This document shows, piece after piece, positions 37,596-52,262 of a DNA stretch of 64,000 nucleotides (its first letter is position 1; the number at the start of each line of letters is the position of its first letter). Both the position numbers and the translations under genes were made by a program. The notes beneath the pieces are model-generated. The model made no database searches and was not told the origin of the DNA. It saw nothing but the letters and a program-made list of their open reading frames with translations. The stretch is from contig JACMZG010001863.1 of NCBI GenBank assembly GCA_018340805.1, positions 26,739,690 to 26,803,689 of the forward strand. Reading direction: 5' to 3'. This stretch comes from Microvelia longipes (lineage: Eukaryota; Arthropoda; Insecta; Hemiptera; Veliidae).

Positions 37596-40500
37596 CTAGA
37601 TTTTTTTTTTGAGGCTAAGGGAATAGTTAATTTTATTTACGAATTTGAGTGTATTTATTATATTTTTTAATTTTGAGAAGAGCAGAGTCTTGATTTTTTC
37701 AGTATTGTCTTGGATATCTTGAAGTTTGACATCTTGATATAATTTTGTCCGTTCTGTCTTGTATTTTGTGCAGTCTAGTAGGATGTGTTCTACTGTTTCG
37801 TCTATTGTCGGGCAGGAGTGGCATGCTGGGAGTCGCTTAACCCAATCTTGTAGTGATATTGAATGCATCTGGCATGTTGACTTCTTAATCTGTTTATGCA
37901 GACAATATCTCTTCTTGACAGTCTCGATTTCCAGAACCAAGGTTTAGCGGGAACTATCTTGATGATTTCTTTAAAAATTTTCCCTTTTCTGGTTCTTCGT
38001 TGAGTTTGGTGTTCCAGTCTTCTAGCATTTTCTTTTTTGATACTGATATAAGATCACTTGCAGGTATTTTATATCTCGATGGTCTTGTTGGATTTTTTGC
38101 AAGGAGATCAGCTTGTTCATTTCCCTGGACTCCAGAGTGTGATTTTACCCATATAAAGTCTATTTGTTTGTACTGTTTGGTCAGTTCGTTTATTTCTTGT
38201 AGGATATGCATATATATGTGATCTATTTTGGAAGTGAGTGAAATGTTGGATAGTTTTGTAAGTATTCCTTGGTTGTCGCAAGCAATTTGTTTTGAGTATT
38301 TTGTAATGTTTTTATATATGTAAGAGATTGTAAGATTCCTAAGCTTTCTAATGTAAATATGTTAGTGTACTGTGGGCATGAAAAACTTTGTCCAATTTTT
38401 AGTTGTAAGTCATAATATGAGTAACCAGTTTTGTCTTGTTGTTTTGATCCGTCGGTAAATATTAAGTAGGTGGGTTGTGGATGTATGTTGTATAGTTGTT
38501 CATGGAAAGTTATGTTGTTGTACGGATAAGTTAGTTTTGGTATGTTTATTGTTATTGTTTGGTAGATATCGTCAAAAGAAATTTGATAGATTGGGAGTAA
38601 TTTATGTTGTATATACTTTGGTTGAGATGAGGCTGTATAGTTTGTAGCTATTTATATGTAATGGAGGTGTTTTATGTCGCCAGTATCGATGATTATTATT
38701 TATTTTGTTGTTTAAATTGACAATAGTTGTTAGTAAAGGAGATTGTTGAGAATATAATTTGATGAAGTGTTTGTCAGTCAGATATTGTCTTCGTATGTTA
38801 AGTGGTGGTTCTGAGCATTCAGTATGTATTATTGTTTTGGTGGTGGATTTAAATATCCCATACATAATCTTAAAGCTCTGTATTGTAAACGGTCTAGTTT
38901 TGTAATAAGTATTGTTTGGCATTACCGTAAATGGGGAGGCAAAGTCTATGCATGCCCGTATTGTTGCCCTATAAAATGTAATAAGAGTTTTTGGGTCACA
39001 TCCCCATGCTTTATTGCTGACCATTTTCATGATGTTAAGGTATTTTTCACATTTTGAGACTACTGTATTTATATGGTCTTTCCATGTCAGTTTTTTGGTC
39101 AAGGTAGAGTCCTAGAAATCTAACAGTTCTTTTTCTTTTATTCTTATGTTGTCAAAAAGAATCTCGTCATCAAGAAGGATATTGTTACGTCTTGTAAAGA
39201 TGCAACATTCAGATTTGTCTTGGATAGTTCTAACCCAGTAAGTTTTGTCCATTCTTGTATTTGTTTTAGCGTGTTAGTTAGGTCGGTTATCATGTCATTT
39301 ATTTTGCTGTTTATAGTATATATAAGTATGTCGTCAGCAAATTGAAGTATTTTTACAGGAGGGGTTATTATTTGTTCTAAGTCAAAGGTATGTATTAAGT
39401 ATAAAAGTGGGCTTAAGATGGCCCTTGAGGGACACCTCGTCTTGTGAGTCTACGTCCGACTATTTGACCGTTAATTCGAAAAAGAAGGATTCGGTCAGTT
39501 ATTAATTTAATGATAAAGTTTGCAGTTTGTTTTGGTATGTCTAGTCGTAAAAGTTTGTGGTAAAGTATAGTTAAATCTACGTTGTCATAAGCTCCGGTGA
39601 TGTCTAATAGAGAGATAATACTGATTTTTTTTGAGTAAATGCACTATGTATGTCATTTGTTAGTTGTGTTTGACTTTCTAGGGTTGATTTATTTCTTCTG
39701 AAGCCCTTTTGTGAAAAAGGCAGTTTGTTATTGGATTCCAACCACCATTCTAATCTATTTTTTAGTAATCTTTCAAACGTCTTCAGCATGCAAGATGATA
39801 AAGATATTGGTCTATAGTTTGAAGCTATGTCAACAGTTTTTTCCTGGTTTTTTTATTGGGAGTATTATGTATGTGCGCCATGAGTCAGGGATTTGTTGAG
39901 AAGTCCAAATATTATTAAATATATTTAAAAGAATTTGTTTTGATATTGTTGGTAAGTGATGTATCATGTCATAGTGTATATTATCAAAGCCGGGGCAGTA
40001 TTACTGTGCTTTATTGCAGCATTTAATTCATTGATTGTAAAAGTTTCGGTCAGTATGTGATTATTATTGGTTGGGATATAGGGTGGAGTTATGTTGGTAA
40101 CTGACGGAGGGGCAAGTTTGTCCATAAAGTCTTCGAGCCATGGTCCTGTATTAGTATGGGAGTCATTAATTTCAGTTTTGTTTATTTTTCTAAAGATTTC
40201 CAAACAGAAGATGGGGAATTTTTTGTAAAGTTTAAGCTGTCACAATATTTTTTCCAACCACTTTTTTGTTTACGTTTTAATGTTCGTCTAAATTTAGCAT
40301 TTGCTCTTTTGAAACTAATAAAAGTTTGTAAGTTAGGGTTAGTATTGTAATTTTGGTAAGCATTATAACGATCGTTTTTTAGTTTGTTCACAACTAGAGT
40401 CCCACCAATGAATTAAATAGGGTACGGAATTGAAGTAATTTTACGTTTCTTTATTTCAGGTATAGATTTTTTGCATGCGTCGTTAATGTCTTGTATAAAT

Positions 40501-41363
40501 TCATCGTAAGTTGGTTGGATGTGATTATCTAATACTTTTTGTGTCAAAGTTAGTAAAGTGTCATGGTATTCTGTCCAGTTAGCTTTATCAATATTCCAGC
40601 GTCTTGCTGGATACCTGTATAGTTTAGGTATATTAAAAGAGTTTGTTTCAATTATTATAGGGAGGTGGTTGGAACCATGGGGTCGTCTAAATTGTCCATG
40701 TAAAGTCCGTTGCAATATTGTTAGAAGCTAGAGAAAGGTCAATTACAGAGTTAGTTTTTTGATTTATTTTGGGTATTAGGGTTGGTTTGTGATTGTTAAG
40801 AACAATTGTATTGGTATCTTCAATTGCTGTCAGTAAGTTGTCTCCTTTTAAGTCACTATAAGTACATCCCCATGCCGTGTGATGGCTGTTAAAGTCTCCT
40901 AATATTAGGTATGGGGTGGTTAAAGAGTTGAATAAATTAAGCCATTGGTTTGTCGTTATTTTATTTGTTGGTGGGTTGTATAATGAAATTATATTTAATG
41001 TTGAGTGTTTATATGTTATTTGTATTCCTATAATGTCTGTGTGTATGTGTGGTAGGTTATGGAGTGGTTTGTACTGAATATTAGATTTAATTAATATTGC
41101 GACTCCACCACCCTTTCTTCGTATTGTCTGTTAAAAGATAGTAAATTATATCCTTTAAAGGTGATATTAGTTTGTTTGTCAAACCATGTCTCAGAAAGAC
41201 ATGCTATGTCAATATTGGATGTGAATAAGAGGTGTTCAAGAGAATGTTTTTTGTTATTTGCTGACCTAATGTTCCACTGCAGTATCCTGAATGCTCGCAA
41301 GTTAAACTTGCGAGCATTCAAGACACTGCAGTGGTTGTTTGTCTTGTTAAGAGGCCAAGACAT
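37596..41363 (-). pseudogene. LINE ORF2: endonuclease, reverse transcriptase, RNase H, zinc knuckle
   Basis: ATG at 41,363 starts MSWPLNKTNN. APE-type endonuclease: LQWNIRSANN and CLSETW (catalytic E), GDFNSHH near 40,900, IDLSLAS, and SNHLP near 40,680. A linker with WWDSSCE follows. Reverse transcriptase: NYRPISL, the F-R-R-N-K-S-T motif, LDITGAYDNV near 39,580, GVPQG near 39,430 and FADD near 39,335 (catalytic Asp). RNase H: FTDGSK near 38,450, an E in TLES, CDNQ near 38,270 and GNEQAD near 38,110, so all four acidic residues can be read. The C-terminal knuckle is CHSCPTIDETVEHILLDC near 37,800. All domains are in family order and of normal length. Frameshifts lie near 41,107, 40,700, 40,390, 40,185, 40,010, 39,600, 39,425 and between RT and RNase H, plus stops, so as written no full protein is made. 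Confidence 0.9.
41274..41334 (-). promoter_or_regulatory. 61-nt hairpin just inside LINE ORF2
   Basis: Arms of 30 bases around one central base begin 29 nt downstream of the ORF2 ATG. They are perfectly complementary apart from two positions, and in the element's sense RNA both are G.U pairs, so the RNA stem is unbroken. The same DNA encodes NHCSVLNARK on one arm and FNLRAFRILQWN, the start of the endonuclease, on the other. Read on the opposite strand it gives nearly the same peptide. It may slow ribosomes over the ORF2 start codon (inference). Confidence 0.8.
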
Positions 41364-41380
41364 GTTATGGCGAGTTGAGT

Positions 41381-42646
41381 TTAGAATGTATTAAGTTTTT
41401 TTATAGTATTGTCGTCTATGTGAGTTTGTGTAATGTTTGTGTGTAATTGTAAATATTGTTTTGTTACTTCAGTTATAATGTTTATTATGTGTTGTTGATT
41501 AATGTCAATATTATAGTTTTCAGTAGGAGTCATTGGTTTATAGGGATTTGACTGTATCAGTCCTCCCGTGTTTGTTTGGGTTTATAGGGGTTTGTATATA
41601 TAGTTTATTGTCGGGGCTATATGATGAAGTTTTTGGCGCTTAGGATTATTTTTGGGGATTGGTAAGGTTTGTATTTGATATTTGCGTGATTCAGTATTTA
41701 TGGTTAGGTTGGGAATAGTTTCAGTTGGTTCGGATTGAAGGACTGTTGCATATGTTTTGTTACTAATTTGTAATTTTGCCTCGCCGAAAGATATATTATT
41801 TTGTACCATAGTTTTCTTTATGCTTTTTTGTATTTTAAATTCGGGACAGTCTTTTAAGTTTGTTGTCTTATGTCCTTGTTTACAGTGAATACATATGGGG
41901 AAGTTATTTTAGGGCATTGTTGTATCTCATTTTTATCATTTATTCCATGAGTTGAAGGGTTTAACCCGCATGTTTCACAGCGGTAGAACCTTTGCAATCA
42001 ATTTCTCTATGTCCAAATCGGAGACAATTTTGACACTGTATTACTCGGGAATGTACGGTTCAATTGGGCATCTCACAAAGTGTAGATAAGCGTAAGGTGG
42101 TAATGATTGGCCTCTAACTGTTATAAATATTGATTGTGTGGGGATAAATTTTGGTGTATTGTTGTCAATCACTTTTCTTGTTATTCGTTTAACGTTAATT
42201 AGTTTTATATTTGTATTCTGAAAATTCATATTTTGTAAAATTTCTGATCTGTTAAGGATTGCTCAATTCCCCGAACAACCCCTTTTTTGTAGATTATTGA
42301 TTTTGGTATGAATGTGTTATAATTTTCATTTAGTGTTTGGGAAGTTATGAGTTTTTTGCATTAATTCTATTATTAAGTGTTATTTTTATTTTGTTCACAG
42401 AAATACTGGTTATTTGAGTAATTTCGTTGTTTTTAAATCCTAAGGTTTCATGTAATAGTTTACCTATCGTCATGGGGTGGAGTCTTGATATTCCTTTATT
42501 ATTAGAATTGGTATTTTGTGTTGTATTATAACATGGTATGGACCCATGTCATGTGTGTCATATTGTTCTGGTGTATTTGGCATGTCCGTCATAGTAAGTT
42601 GATTGGTCTCCATTACCTCGTTTAGTCCTCCGCTGTTTTCTTGCAT
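41381..42646 (-). pseudogene. LINE ORF1 (gag-like, CCHC zinc knuckles)
   Basis: The start MQENSGGLNE at 42,646 is followed, after a frameshift near 42,510, by GISRLHPMTIGKLLHETL. A conserved block VRGQSLPPYAYLHFVRCP (near 42,090) leads to CQNCLRFGHREIDC, a clear CCHC knuckle (near 42,020). A second segment with Cys residues and a third, CIHCKQGHKTTNLKDC (near 41,885), follow in another frame. The C-terminus runs through an in-frame TAA at 41,582-41,584 to its natural stop at 41,381. The protein would bind element RNA. Two or more frameshifts and one stop break it. The ORF2 ATG lies 17 bases after the ORF1 stop, so ORF2 translation probably relies on reinitiation (inference). Confidence 0.85.
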
Positions 42647-42818
42647 TTTTTATTATATTTCTTTTTGTTCTTCTGACTTCTTCTTTCTTGGTGCTGTCTT
42701 CTAGAAGTTTTTAAATAGTTTTTTTTCTTATTTTAGTAGATTTAGGGCGGTTTTCTTCTCTTTTTTTTAATTTATTTTTTACGCTGTCACTGCTGTCAAG
42801 CGTATGAAATTTAGTTTA

Positions 42819-43454
42819 TATAATTTGAAAACGTGACTTGAATCATTAAAATTAGAAATCGTCATTAAGAAAATTGGTTGTGTCATTTAATTATCATTAT
42901 TGTAATCTATACCTAGGAATTTTGTTATTTTAAACCTCCATTTTCTTGTTTTCGTTTTGCGAACTTCTATTAGGAAAAATTCACTATTAAGTTTAGGGCA
43001 ATGTTTTATAACTGAAATATCACATGTGTCTTAGATGCGAATATTAAAAGAAATAAATAAGCTTAAGATGCTGTTTTTTTCTAGAGTAAAAATCTTTTAT
43101 CTCTGCAATAACAGCTTTTACAGCTTTATCTAAGTTTTACTTGTATTTTTATTTAACTTAGGCATTGATTATGATTTATATTATTTTATTTTTATAAGTG
43201 TTTATTGATGTAAATATGAATCTTTATGTATAAAATTAAATATTTAAAATTACCTTAAACTTTGTTTTTTATAATTTAATTTAAAATGTTTTAAACGCTA
43301 AGTTTCTGAAAAATATGAAAACTTAATTTTATTAAAACTACTATACTAGAGTTAATTTTTTTTAATTTAATCTTGCATGCGATTGTTCATTTGCTGATTA
43401 TAATATTCAGCTAAAACCAGCTTAGTATTCTTCAGTTTACCTTTTAGTGTTTTA

Positions 43455-43458
<4 letters not shown>
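42819..43458. other. AT-rich non-coding DNA
   Basis: No supported feature. Confidence 0.5.
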
Positions 43459-43544
<86 letters not shown>

Positions 43545-43558
43545 ATATATATATATAT
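43459..43558. repeat. (TA)n microsatellite
   Basis: TA tract with phase slips. Confidence 0.95.
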
Positions 43559-44054
43559 GTCATAGATTAGAGTTTGTATGTCTTTAATTTACAATAATAT
43601 CAATAATAAAACATCCTCATTTTCTATTTAGACTACTATTTTTAGAAATTTTATTGGTTGAAAAAAATTTTTTTCTATTCCACAAAATTATCTTTTAATA
43701 TTGTCAATGGTTAATACTTATAATTTGATTATGTAGAGAGACTTAAAACAGCAGATATAACTATTTTGTGCTTTTAGTGAAAAGAATTTGTTAGCCTGAA
43801 GCTTTATAACGGGTATTGATTTGCATTCCTCACAGAGTGCTTTGAAATCTTTTAACTCTATCCTGTTCTATCTTGGGAAAATATTGGATTTGAAAATGTG
43901 ATAGTTTGTAGTTTGGTAATAATGAAATCGACATAGGATTGATTTTCCAGTATTTTCTTTATCCCTAGAAAAAATACAAATTTGCCTACAAAAGCTTGCT
44001 CTGACGTCCCAAATTTGAATTTATTTTATTGAGAAACTGGGTCTTTATGTATAT

Positions 44055-44998
44055 ATTTTCTTTTCCTCGCCTAATACCGTAGGTATAAGGAAAAGTATTG
44101 TGTTCACATAAAAATCCCAAACCGAGGTTTTATCATAATTATTTTTCTTGCAAATATTGAATTGGTCGAGTGCTTTTTAGTAAGAAGTTATAAGATACAA
44201 TATGAGTTTGTATAGAGAATAATATATATCATTTATTTAACTTTTAAAAAAGTCAAAACGAAATCGATCTGGCTTCCATAACTTAATGTAAAAGACAAAA
44301 GGATATCTAGAGTTTCTAGAACCGTGTATACATTGCCCTATAAAGTATCTAGAGCTCGCTAAAAACTTGTACCAAACAATTATAACATTGATATCTGTAT
44401 AACAAAGCAAAAGTACGAAATGTTTTGCTCTTTATTCACTTCCTTTTATATTTTATAATTTATTTGATGATCTTAAGTCAGAGCCAATAAACATAAGTAC
44501 AATGATCATCATTTTTAATATTATTTAAACTATAAAGTAAGTCATATCATCAATTAAATATTTATAGTTTAGTTACAATAAGAATATACAAGATAAGATC
44601 AATTAATTTTTACCTAGAGGGAGTATGTCACTAAGAAAAAATAAACCTCAATACGAAGTCCAGAATTTTTATTTCCGGATATACTTAGTATTTTCCAGAA
44701 TTGATCTTGACTGATGAAGCTATGATTGGCTCATACAAGCAATGAGCCAATACGATATACCATATGCTGTTATTATCGTTTTACGTGATATCTAGTAAGG
44801 TTGTGACCTGACACATCTCTATTTATATCAAGTAAAAATTATATTTTATTCGCCAAATTTGGAGCAAGCATTATTCAGATTTTTAACGGCTTGTATATTC
44901 TGAGGACGAGCGAAGCGAGTACAAAGCAGGGAGGATGGCCGTAGCGAATGCAATGTAATGAGGAAAAGTTCCGAGGTACCCTGTAACCGATTTTTTAG
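44055..44998 (+). mobile_element. 5S-core repeat family, diverged copy
   Basis: The head at 44,055-44,125 (taataccgtaggtataagga, aagtattgtgtt) and tail at 44,893-44,998 (gaggacgagcgaagcgag, gaggtaccctgtaaccgatt) are clear. The 770 bases between show little family sequence and no 5S module. This is either one element with a replaced middle or two independent fragments. Confidence 0.6.
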
Positions 44999-46427
44999 AA
45001 GTGTTGTTAGATTTCTTTAATAAAGTATAAAAAGTATTTATAGTATGACTAAGAATGATGGATACATCATAAGACAATGGACAAATCAGCATCATTTGTA
45101 CAACATTTTAATTATCTTTGACCAATACGGACGAAGAAATCTGAAGAATTCAGCTAGCACTGCAGTAGCTGTGCCGGCAGTACACCTTTAATCTATATCT
45201 TAGTTTACTATTGATATATTGACATTATACTTCTGCCAACATGCACCGAAAATACGTCTTTATATTGTTGTACAAGATTTCTTCTTACTTTTAGCACTAG
45301 AGGCGAAAATAAAAGGAATTCTTTTATTGTAAGTATTGAAAGTAAGAACAATTCTTCTTTGTAACTCTTGATCAGTGAGTTTGATAGCTATTATCAGTAC
45401 CTGTTGTCAGTTTGAGTTCTTGTAGATTATTGAATTCTCTATTTATTTAACTTTTTAGTAGTTACTAAAGTAGATAACTATTTAAAAAATGCACAAATGA
45501 AGTGGCTTGTAAGCAGGCCTGAAGTTTAGTCTAGTGACACAAATCCGTTTTAGAGATCCCATTCTCGGAGTAATTTCTTTATCAAAAAATACCCCGTCTA
45601 AGTTAATTACACGGGCCAAATACGTCACAAGCATTTTGATACCCTCGATATCTAAAGGGAGTTTTTTTATTTACTTATTTTTATTTTTTGGATCTTAACA
45701 ATCGTAAATAAAGTAGGGTACTAAAAATGCGAATGAACGTCTTCGCATCACTCATGTGGTGCTACATATCATCCTTCGCTCGGGCTGCAGATCAGAACCT
45801 CACATGCAAAGTTCGTTTTCTACACTAGTGCAATGCACTATTACAAATATTTTCTCAGATAAATAATCTAGAAATAATATATCTTAACAGCAAATAAACT
45901 TTAAATTTCTGTTTCAAGGAGCCCACTACTGCTTTACAACAGAGAAAACTACTTTAGAACTTAATTATACCAAAAATTAATTAAAAATAAAGTTACTACT
46001 TAACAGAAAATCATTAAAAGCTTCTTAAACAACTACATTACAATTAACATTAATGGAAAACTATTGTCTTATTTAGTGTTTACATTTAGGAATCGAGATT
46101 ATATCTTTATTTCGTATTCACTTTCATTCTTTTCTTTCATTGTTCATGACTATTATCTTAATGGATAATCTTTAAGAAATTTTAATTCATTGATAAAATT
46201 GTTTGAGGCGACAATATAACGCTGACTTCTCAAGGTTTCGCTTCCTGTTAGCTTGTTATTGCTTCCAAAATATCTACTTTAACTTGTAAATTAAACTAAT
46301 GATACAAAAACTTAATACAAATAATTAAATAAAATTAATATATACATGGGACTGCGGTTTTCAGGCAAGTGCCCTGCACTTTTGGAAGTGTTTTGCTGTT
46401 TTCTGCCCTTAACTTTTAATGTTCGCC
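44999..46427. other. AT-rich non-coding DNA
   Basis: No gene. A T-rich stretch near 45,667 with gtagggtac resembles the possible LINE tail at 25,398. Confidence 0.4.
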
Positions 46428-46600
46428 ACTAGCCCGTACCCAGCCAAAACTCGTAAGAGGGGCGAAACCAATCCCAGAGAGGAGGGGGGCGAAATTCATA
46501 TAGGGAATTCCACTGAAATCTACTTCATCAAAGGGGACGACATTTTTTGCAGGGGAGGCGATTCCCCCTCTGGCTCCTACCTGGCTACGCACCTGGTTCA
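46428..46600. mobile_element. Possible short DNA transposon (purine-rich)
   Basis: The left end cccgtacccagcc and the inverse of the right end ggtgcgtagccaggt are similar, and the interior is G-rich (gaggaggggggcg, ggggaggcgattcccc). The phrase gcgtagccagg is typical of hAT-like transposon ends. No target duplication was found. Confidence 0.35.
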
Positions 46601-46973
46601 CCACCAGAGTGTTCTGGCAAGAAGGGCCAAATTACGATGCCTATTTCTTTCTATCTCCCCCTCCCCTCTATTACATTCCACTTTCTTTGTGATCATACCT
46701 TTTTATTTCTATTAAAAAAATTTTGAGATTAAATATAACTCTGTCTGACTTACAAAGTTTTATATAGACTGGATAATCAGTATTATTCACCTATGTGTTA
46801 ATAATTATTTATTCATTACTGTATACTCGCGAATAATCTTCTAATAATAATAATACAATTTTTGTTGCAGGTAAAATTCATCATGAAATATCTTCTTCAC
46901 AACTTTTGTAAACTATAGTTTACTCACATTGTAGTAACTAATGTGAGTAAAACAATTTTTATTACTGAGTTTA

Positions 46974-46978
<5 letters not shown>

Positions 46979-47045
<67 letters not shown>
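46979..47045. repeat. (TA)n microsatellite
   Basis: TA tract with phase slips. A hairpin (tttactcacatt ... aatgtgagtaaa, about 46,918-46,950) lies just upstream. Confidence 0.95.
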
Positions 47046-47129
47046 CGAAATGAAAGTTACAATAAAATATACCAATAAGACATAAATATGGTTAATATCT
47101 TAATATATTGTTTATGAAATATGTGTAAT

Positions 47130-47715
47130 ATATAATAGCCCATAAAAATGACTCAGCAAAAACTTAAAAAAATGAAAAAAAAAAAGCGTAAAGCTCGGAG
47201 GCGTCTTGTTCAATTTATTTATTTATTTATTATTGAGGTGCTTAACACTAAGGTCATCAGCACCTCTTCTATAATGACAAACAGATAAAATAGACTAAGA
47301 CTACACTGATGAGCAGGTCAAAATGATTAAATATCATAATAAGATAAAGAAAGTAAATCAAATATAGAATAAAGGCAAACTAAATTTAAGATAAACACAG
47401 GGTTAGTACAAGTATATTATTTAAGTGTTTTGTTTTTATTTCATTTAATATATTGTTTATTGTGTATTATTTATTTGTTATTTATTTATTTATATTAATT
47501 ATATTATGCATTAATAAGTGCGTAATTTGTTGTGCGTCTTGTTCAATTTGTTAAAAATGAGAAAACTATTTGTGACTATTTTTCTTGCCTGAGGACGAGC
47601 GAAGCTATTCCTAAGATATACTTATTTGATATTAGGCGTTTTTTATATTTTAAGGATGACATGAGTTAACCCGATAAAGCAAGTTCCGCGATACCTCGTG
47701 TCAGATTTTTTTAAT
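47130..47715 (+). mobile_element. 5S-core repeat family, degenerate copy split by a LINE tail
   Basis: Left part: ataaaaatgactcagc, a middle-segment phrase also near 15,853. Right part: ctgaggacgagcgaagc (about 47,590) and a decayed end tcagattttttt. The LINE tail at 47,217-47,533 sits between them, so this copy is older than that insertion. Confidence 0.55.
47217..47533 (-). mobile_element. 5'-truncated LINE 3' tail with 16-bp target duplication
   Basis: The 16-base word gcgtcttgttcaattt flanks both sides (47,201-47,216 and 47,534-47,549). On the minus strand the insert ends in a stem-loop, aggtgctgatgacc...agcacct, and an (aaat)n tail, the layout of LINE 3' ends. No coding sequence remains. 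It differs from the 3' end of the LINE at 37,093, so another LINE family supplied it. Confidence 0.8.
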
Positions 47716-50455
<2,740 letters not shown>

Positions 50456-50504
<49 letters not shown>

Positions 50505-50518
50505 AACACCACACACAC

Positions 50519-50574
<56 letters not shown>

Positions 50575-50575
50575 T
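50456..50575. repeat. (CA)n-(TA)n compound microsatellite
   Basis: Same CA-then-TA order as at 49,354. Confidence 0.95.
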
Positions 50576-51527
50576 TAGCAATAAATAAATATATTGCATA
50601 TCGTATAAACGTAAATAGGTAGGGAATGATTCACGGATATTTAGAAATAAGGCATAATGAATATTTAGAAATAAAATTAAACAGCATAATGAATAGTCTA
50701 TGATTTTATAATAAAAGACATTGTTTTATAATAAGGTAGTAGGATAAATAAATAATGAAATTAAAGTTTTTCCTGGTAACATTATAGGATATCAGCAATA
50801 GAACAACAGCTAAAAGCTGATATAAATTTATATAATATAATAAATATTAAGCCTTTAAAATGTAATATTATTATCTTGTAATTAATGGTGATATATAAAT
50901 GAACATTACAGGATATTAGAATTGTTAAGTATTAGGGTTAATTTAATTAATTAACTAGATAATTACAATTAAAATTTAATTATTATTCATGTATTTTAAT
51001 TTACTTTCTACATGAATTCTAAACATAAAATAGTCTAAAGCTTAGAGTTATGAAATATAAAATTGTGTTATCAAATTAAAACTACCTACGACCGCTCCTT
51101 CGTCTGTTAAGTTGCGTGCTTTTATCTTGATCTACTGGATACAATATCTAACCGCTGCAGTTTTCTATGCAGTTCACGATTTGATCTAAATTTTTTATTA
51201 CGAAAACTTACTATGAGCTTTATAACACCTTGACATTTGTACGCACAAGGTCAATTCTTACGAGAAAAAATTTAGCCAATAAGTTGTAATTGAACTTCTT
51301 GTATGGAAACATTTATCTTTAATGCAATAAAAAATTAGCTACTGTATCTATATATACCTGACTTGATTCTTAAAATTTAATTATATAATTTATCATTTCT
51401 TTAGTTTATCTTCTTTTTTGTTTAAAGCTACATATTTATTCCTACAATGCATAATTTTAGATTACATTTATTGTATTTATTAGATTTGTATTTATTGGTT
51501 GACATGTTTATAAAATAAGTGAAAAAA
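50576..51527. other. AT-rich non-coding DNA
   Basis: No supported feature. Confidence 0.5.
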
Positions 51528-52262
51528 TTAGATTCGGGGTACCTCGGAACATTTCCTCATCAAATCAGATTCGAAAAGCTCATCCTTACTTCTTCGCACT
51601 TGTTTCGTTTGCCCTAAGAATATATTAATTGTAAAATTTAGTACTGCAGCAACTTAAGTTAAAATATCGGGTACGGAGTACCTCGGAACTTCCTCACCAC
51701 ATCAGATTGTAATAACATCAGTTTTATTCCCAGCGGTCACCAATCCAGGCACTGACCACGCTCGATGTTGCTTAACTTTTATGATCCTATAAAAACAGTA
51801 TATATATTTGCCGTATTGAAATGAAACAGTATACTTATGCTTAACTTTAATTGGATAATTTTCGGGTTTTAATTTGTTAAAAAACATAAGTTTAAGTGAT
51901 TGAAAAAAATTGAACTAATGCTAATTACCAGATTAAACTCGGTGCATTTATTAGTATTGTATATGGCTACATGCGTGCAAAATCTCAAATAGTCATTATT
52001 GCGAGTTAATGAAGTCATACAAATATTTGCCGGATAGAAAAACTAGACCTTAAGATTGATGTTTGTACTAAGTTTCAACTCTCTAGCAAAAATGGTCTGG
52101 GAGATACAATGACAACAGACATACACACTCAGCCACACATACAGACAGACAACTTTGTAAAAACCTCGTAAGCTTTGTAAAAGAAGCTCTTAAAAACGGA
52201 GAATTCAGGTGAATTCGCAGTTTCAAAATTTTGTTTTTCAAGCAAGTTTCCCTATACACCTA
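51528..52262 (-). mobile_element. 5S-core repeat family, near-complete copy with duplicated tail
   Basis: Two tail ends occur in a row (ggggtacctcggaac at about 51,536 and cggagtacctcggaac at about 51,674). The second continues into the 5S module at 51,721-51,780 (ctgaccacgctcgatgttgc, the best match to 5S rRNA in the window), the middle, and the 5' segments with gtttcaactctctagcaaaa and cagacagacaactttgtaa. Either a tail fragment lies beside a full copy or the tail was duplicated. Confidence 0.8.

Larger units (their letters stand above)
37093..42806 (-). mobile_element. Full-length I/Jockey-type LINE with 12-bp target duplication
   Basis: The element runs from 42,806 (5' end, catacgcttgacagcagtg) to an A-rich tail at 37,093-37,102. 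The identical aaatttagttta flanks both sides (37,081-37,092 and 42,807-42,818), so both ends are intact. Parts: 5' UTR of about 160 bp, ORF1 (42,646-41,381), a 17-base gap, ORF2 (41,363-37,596) and a 3' UTR of about 500 bp. An RNase H domain plus APE-type endonuclease places it in the I/Jockey group. A perfect target duplication suggests fairly recent insertion, yet both ORFs carry several single-base indels and stops. Some of these may be uncorrected sequencing errors in homopolymers. A truncated relative lies at 61,187-61,376. Confidence 0.9.
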
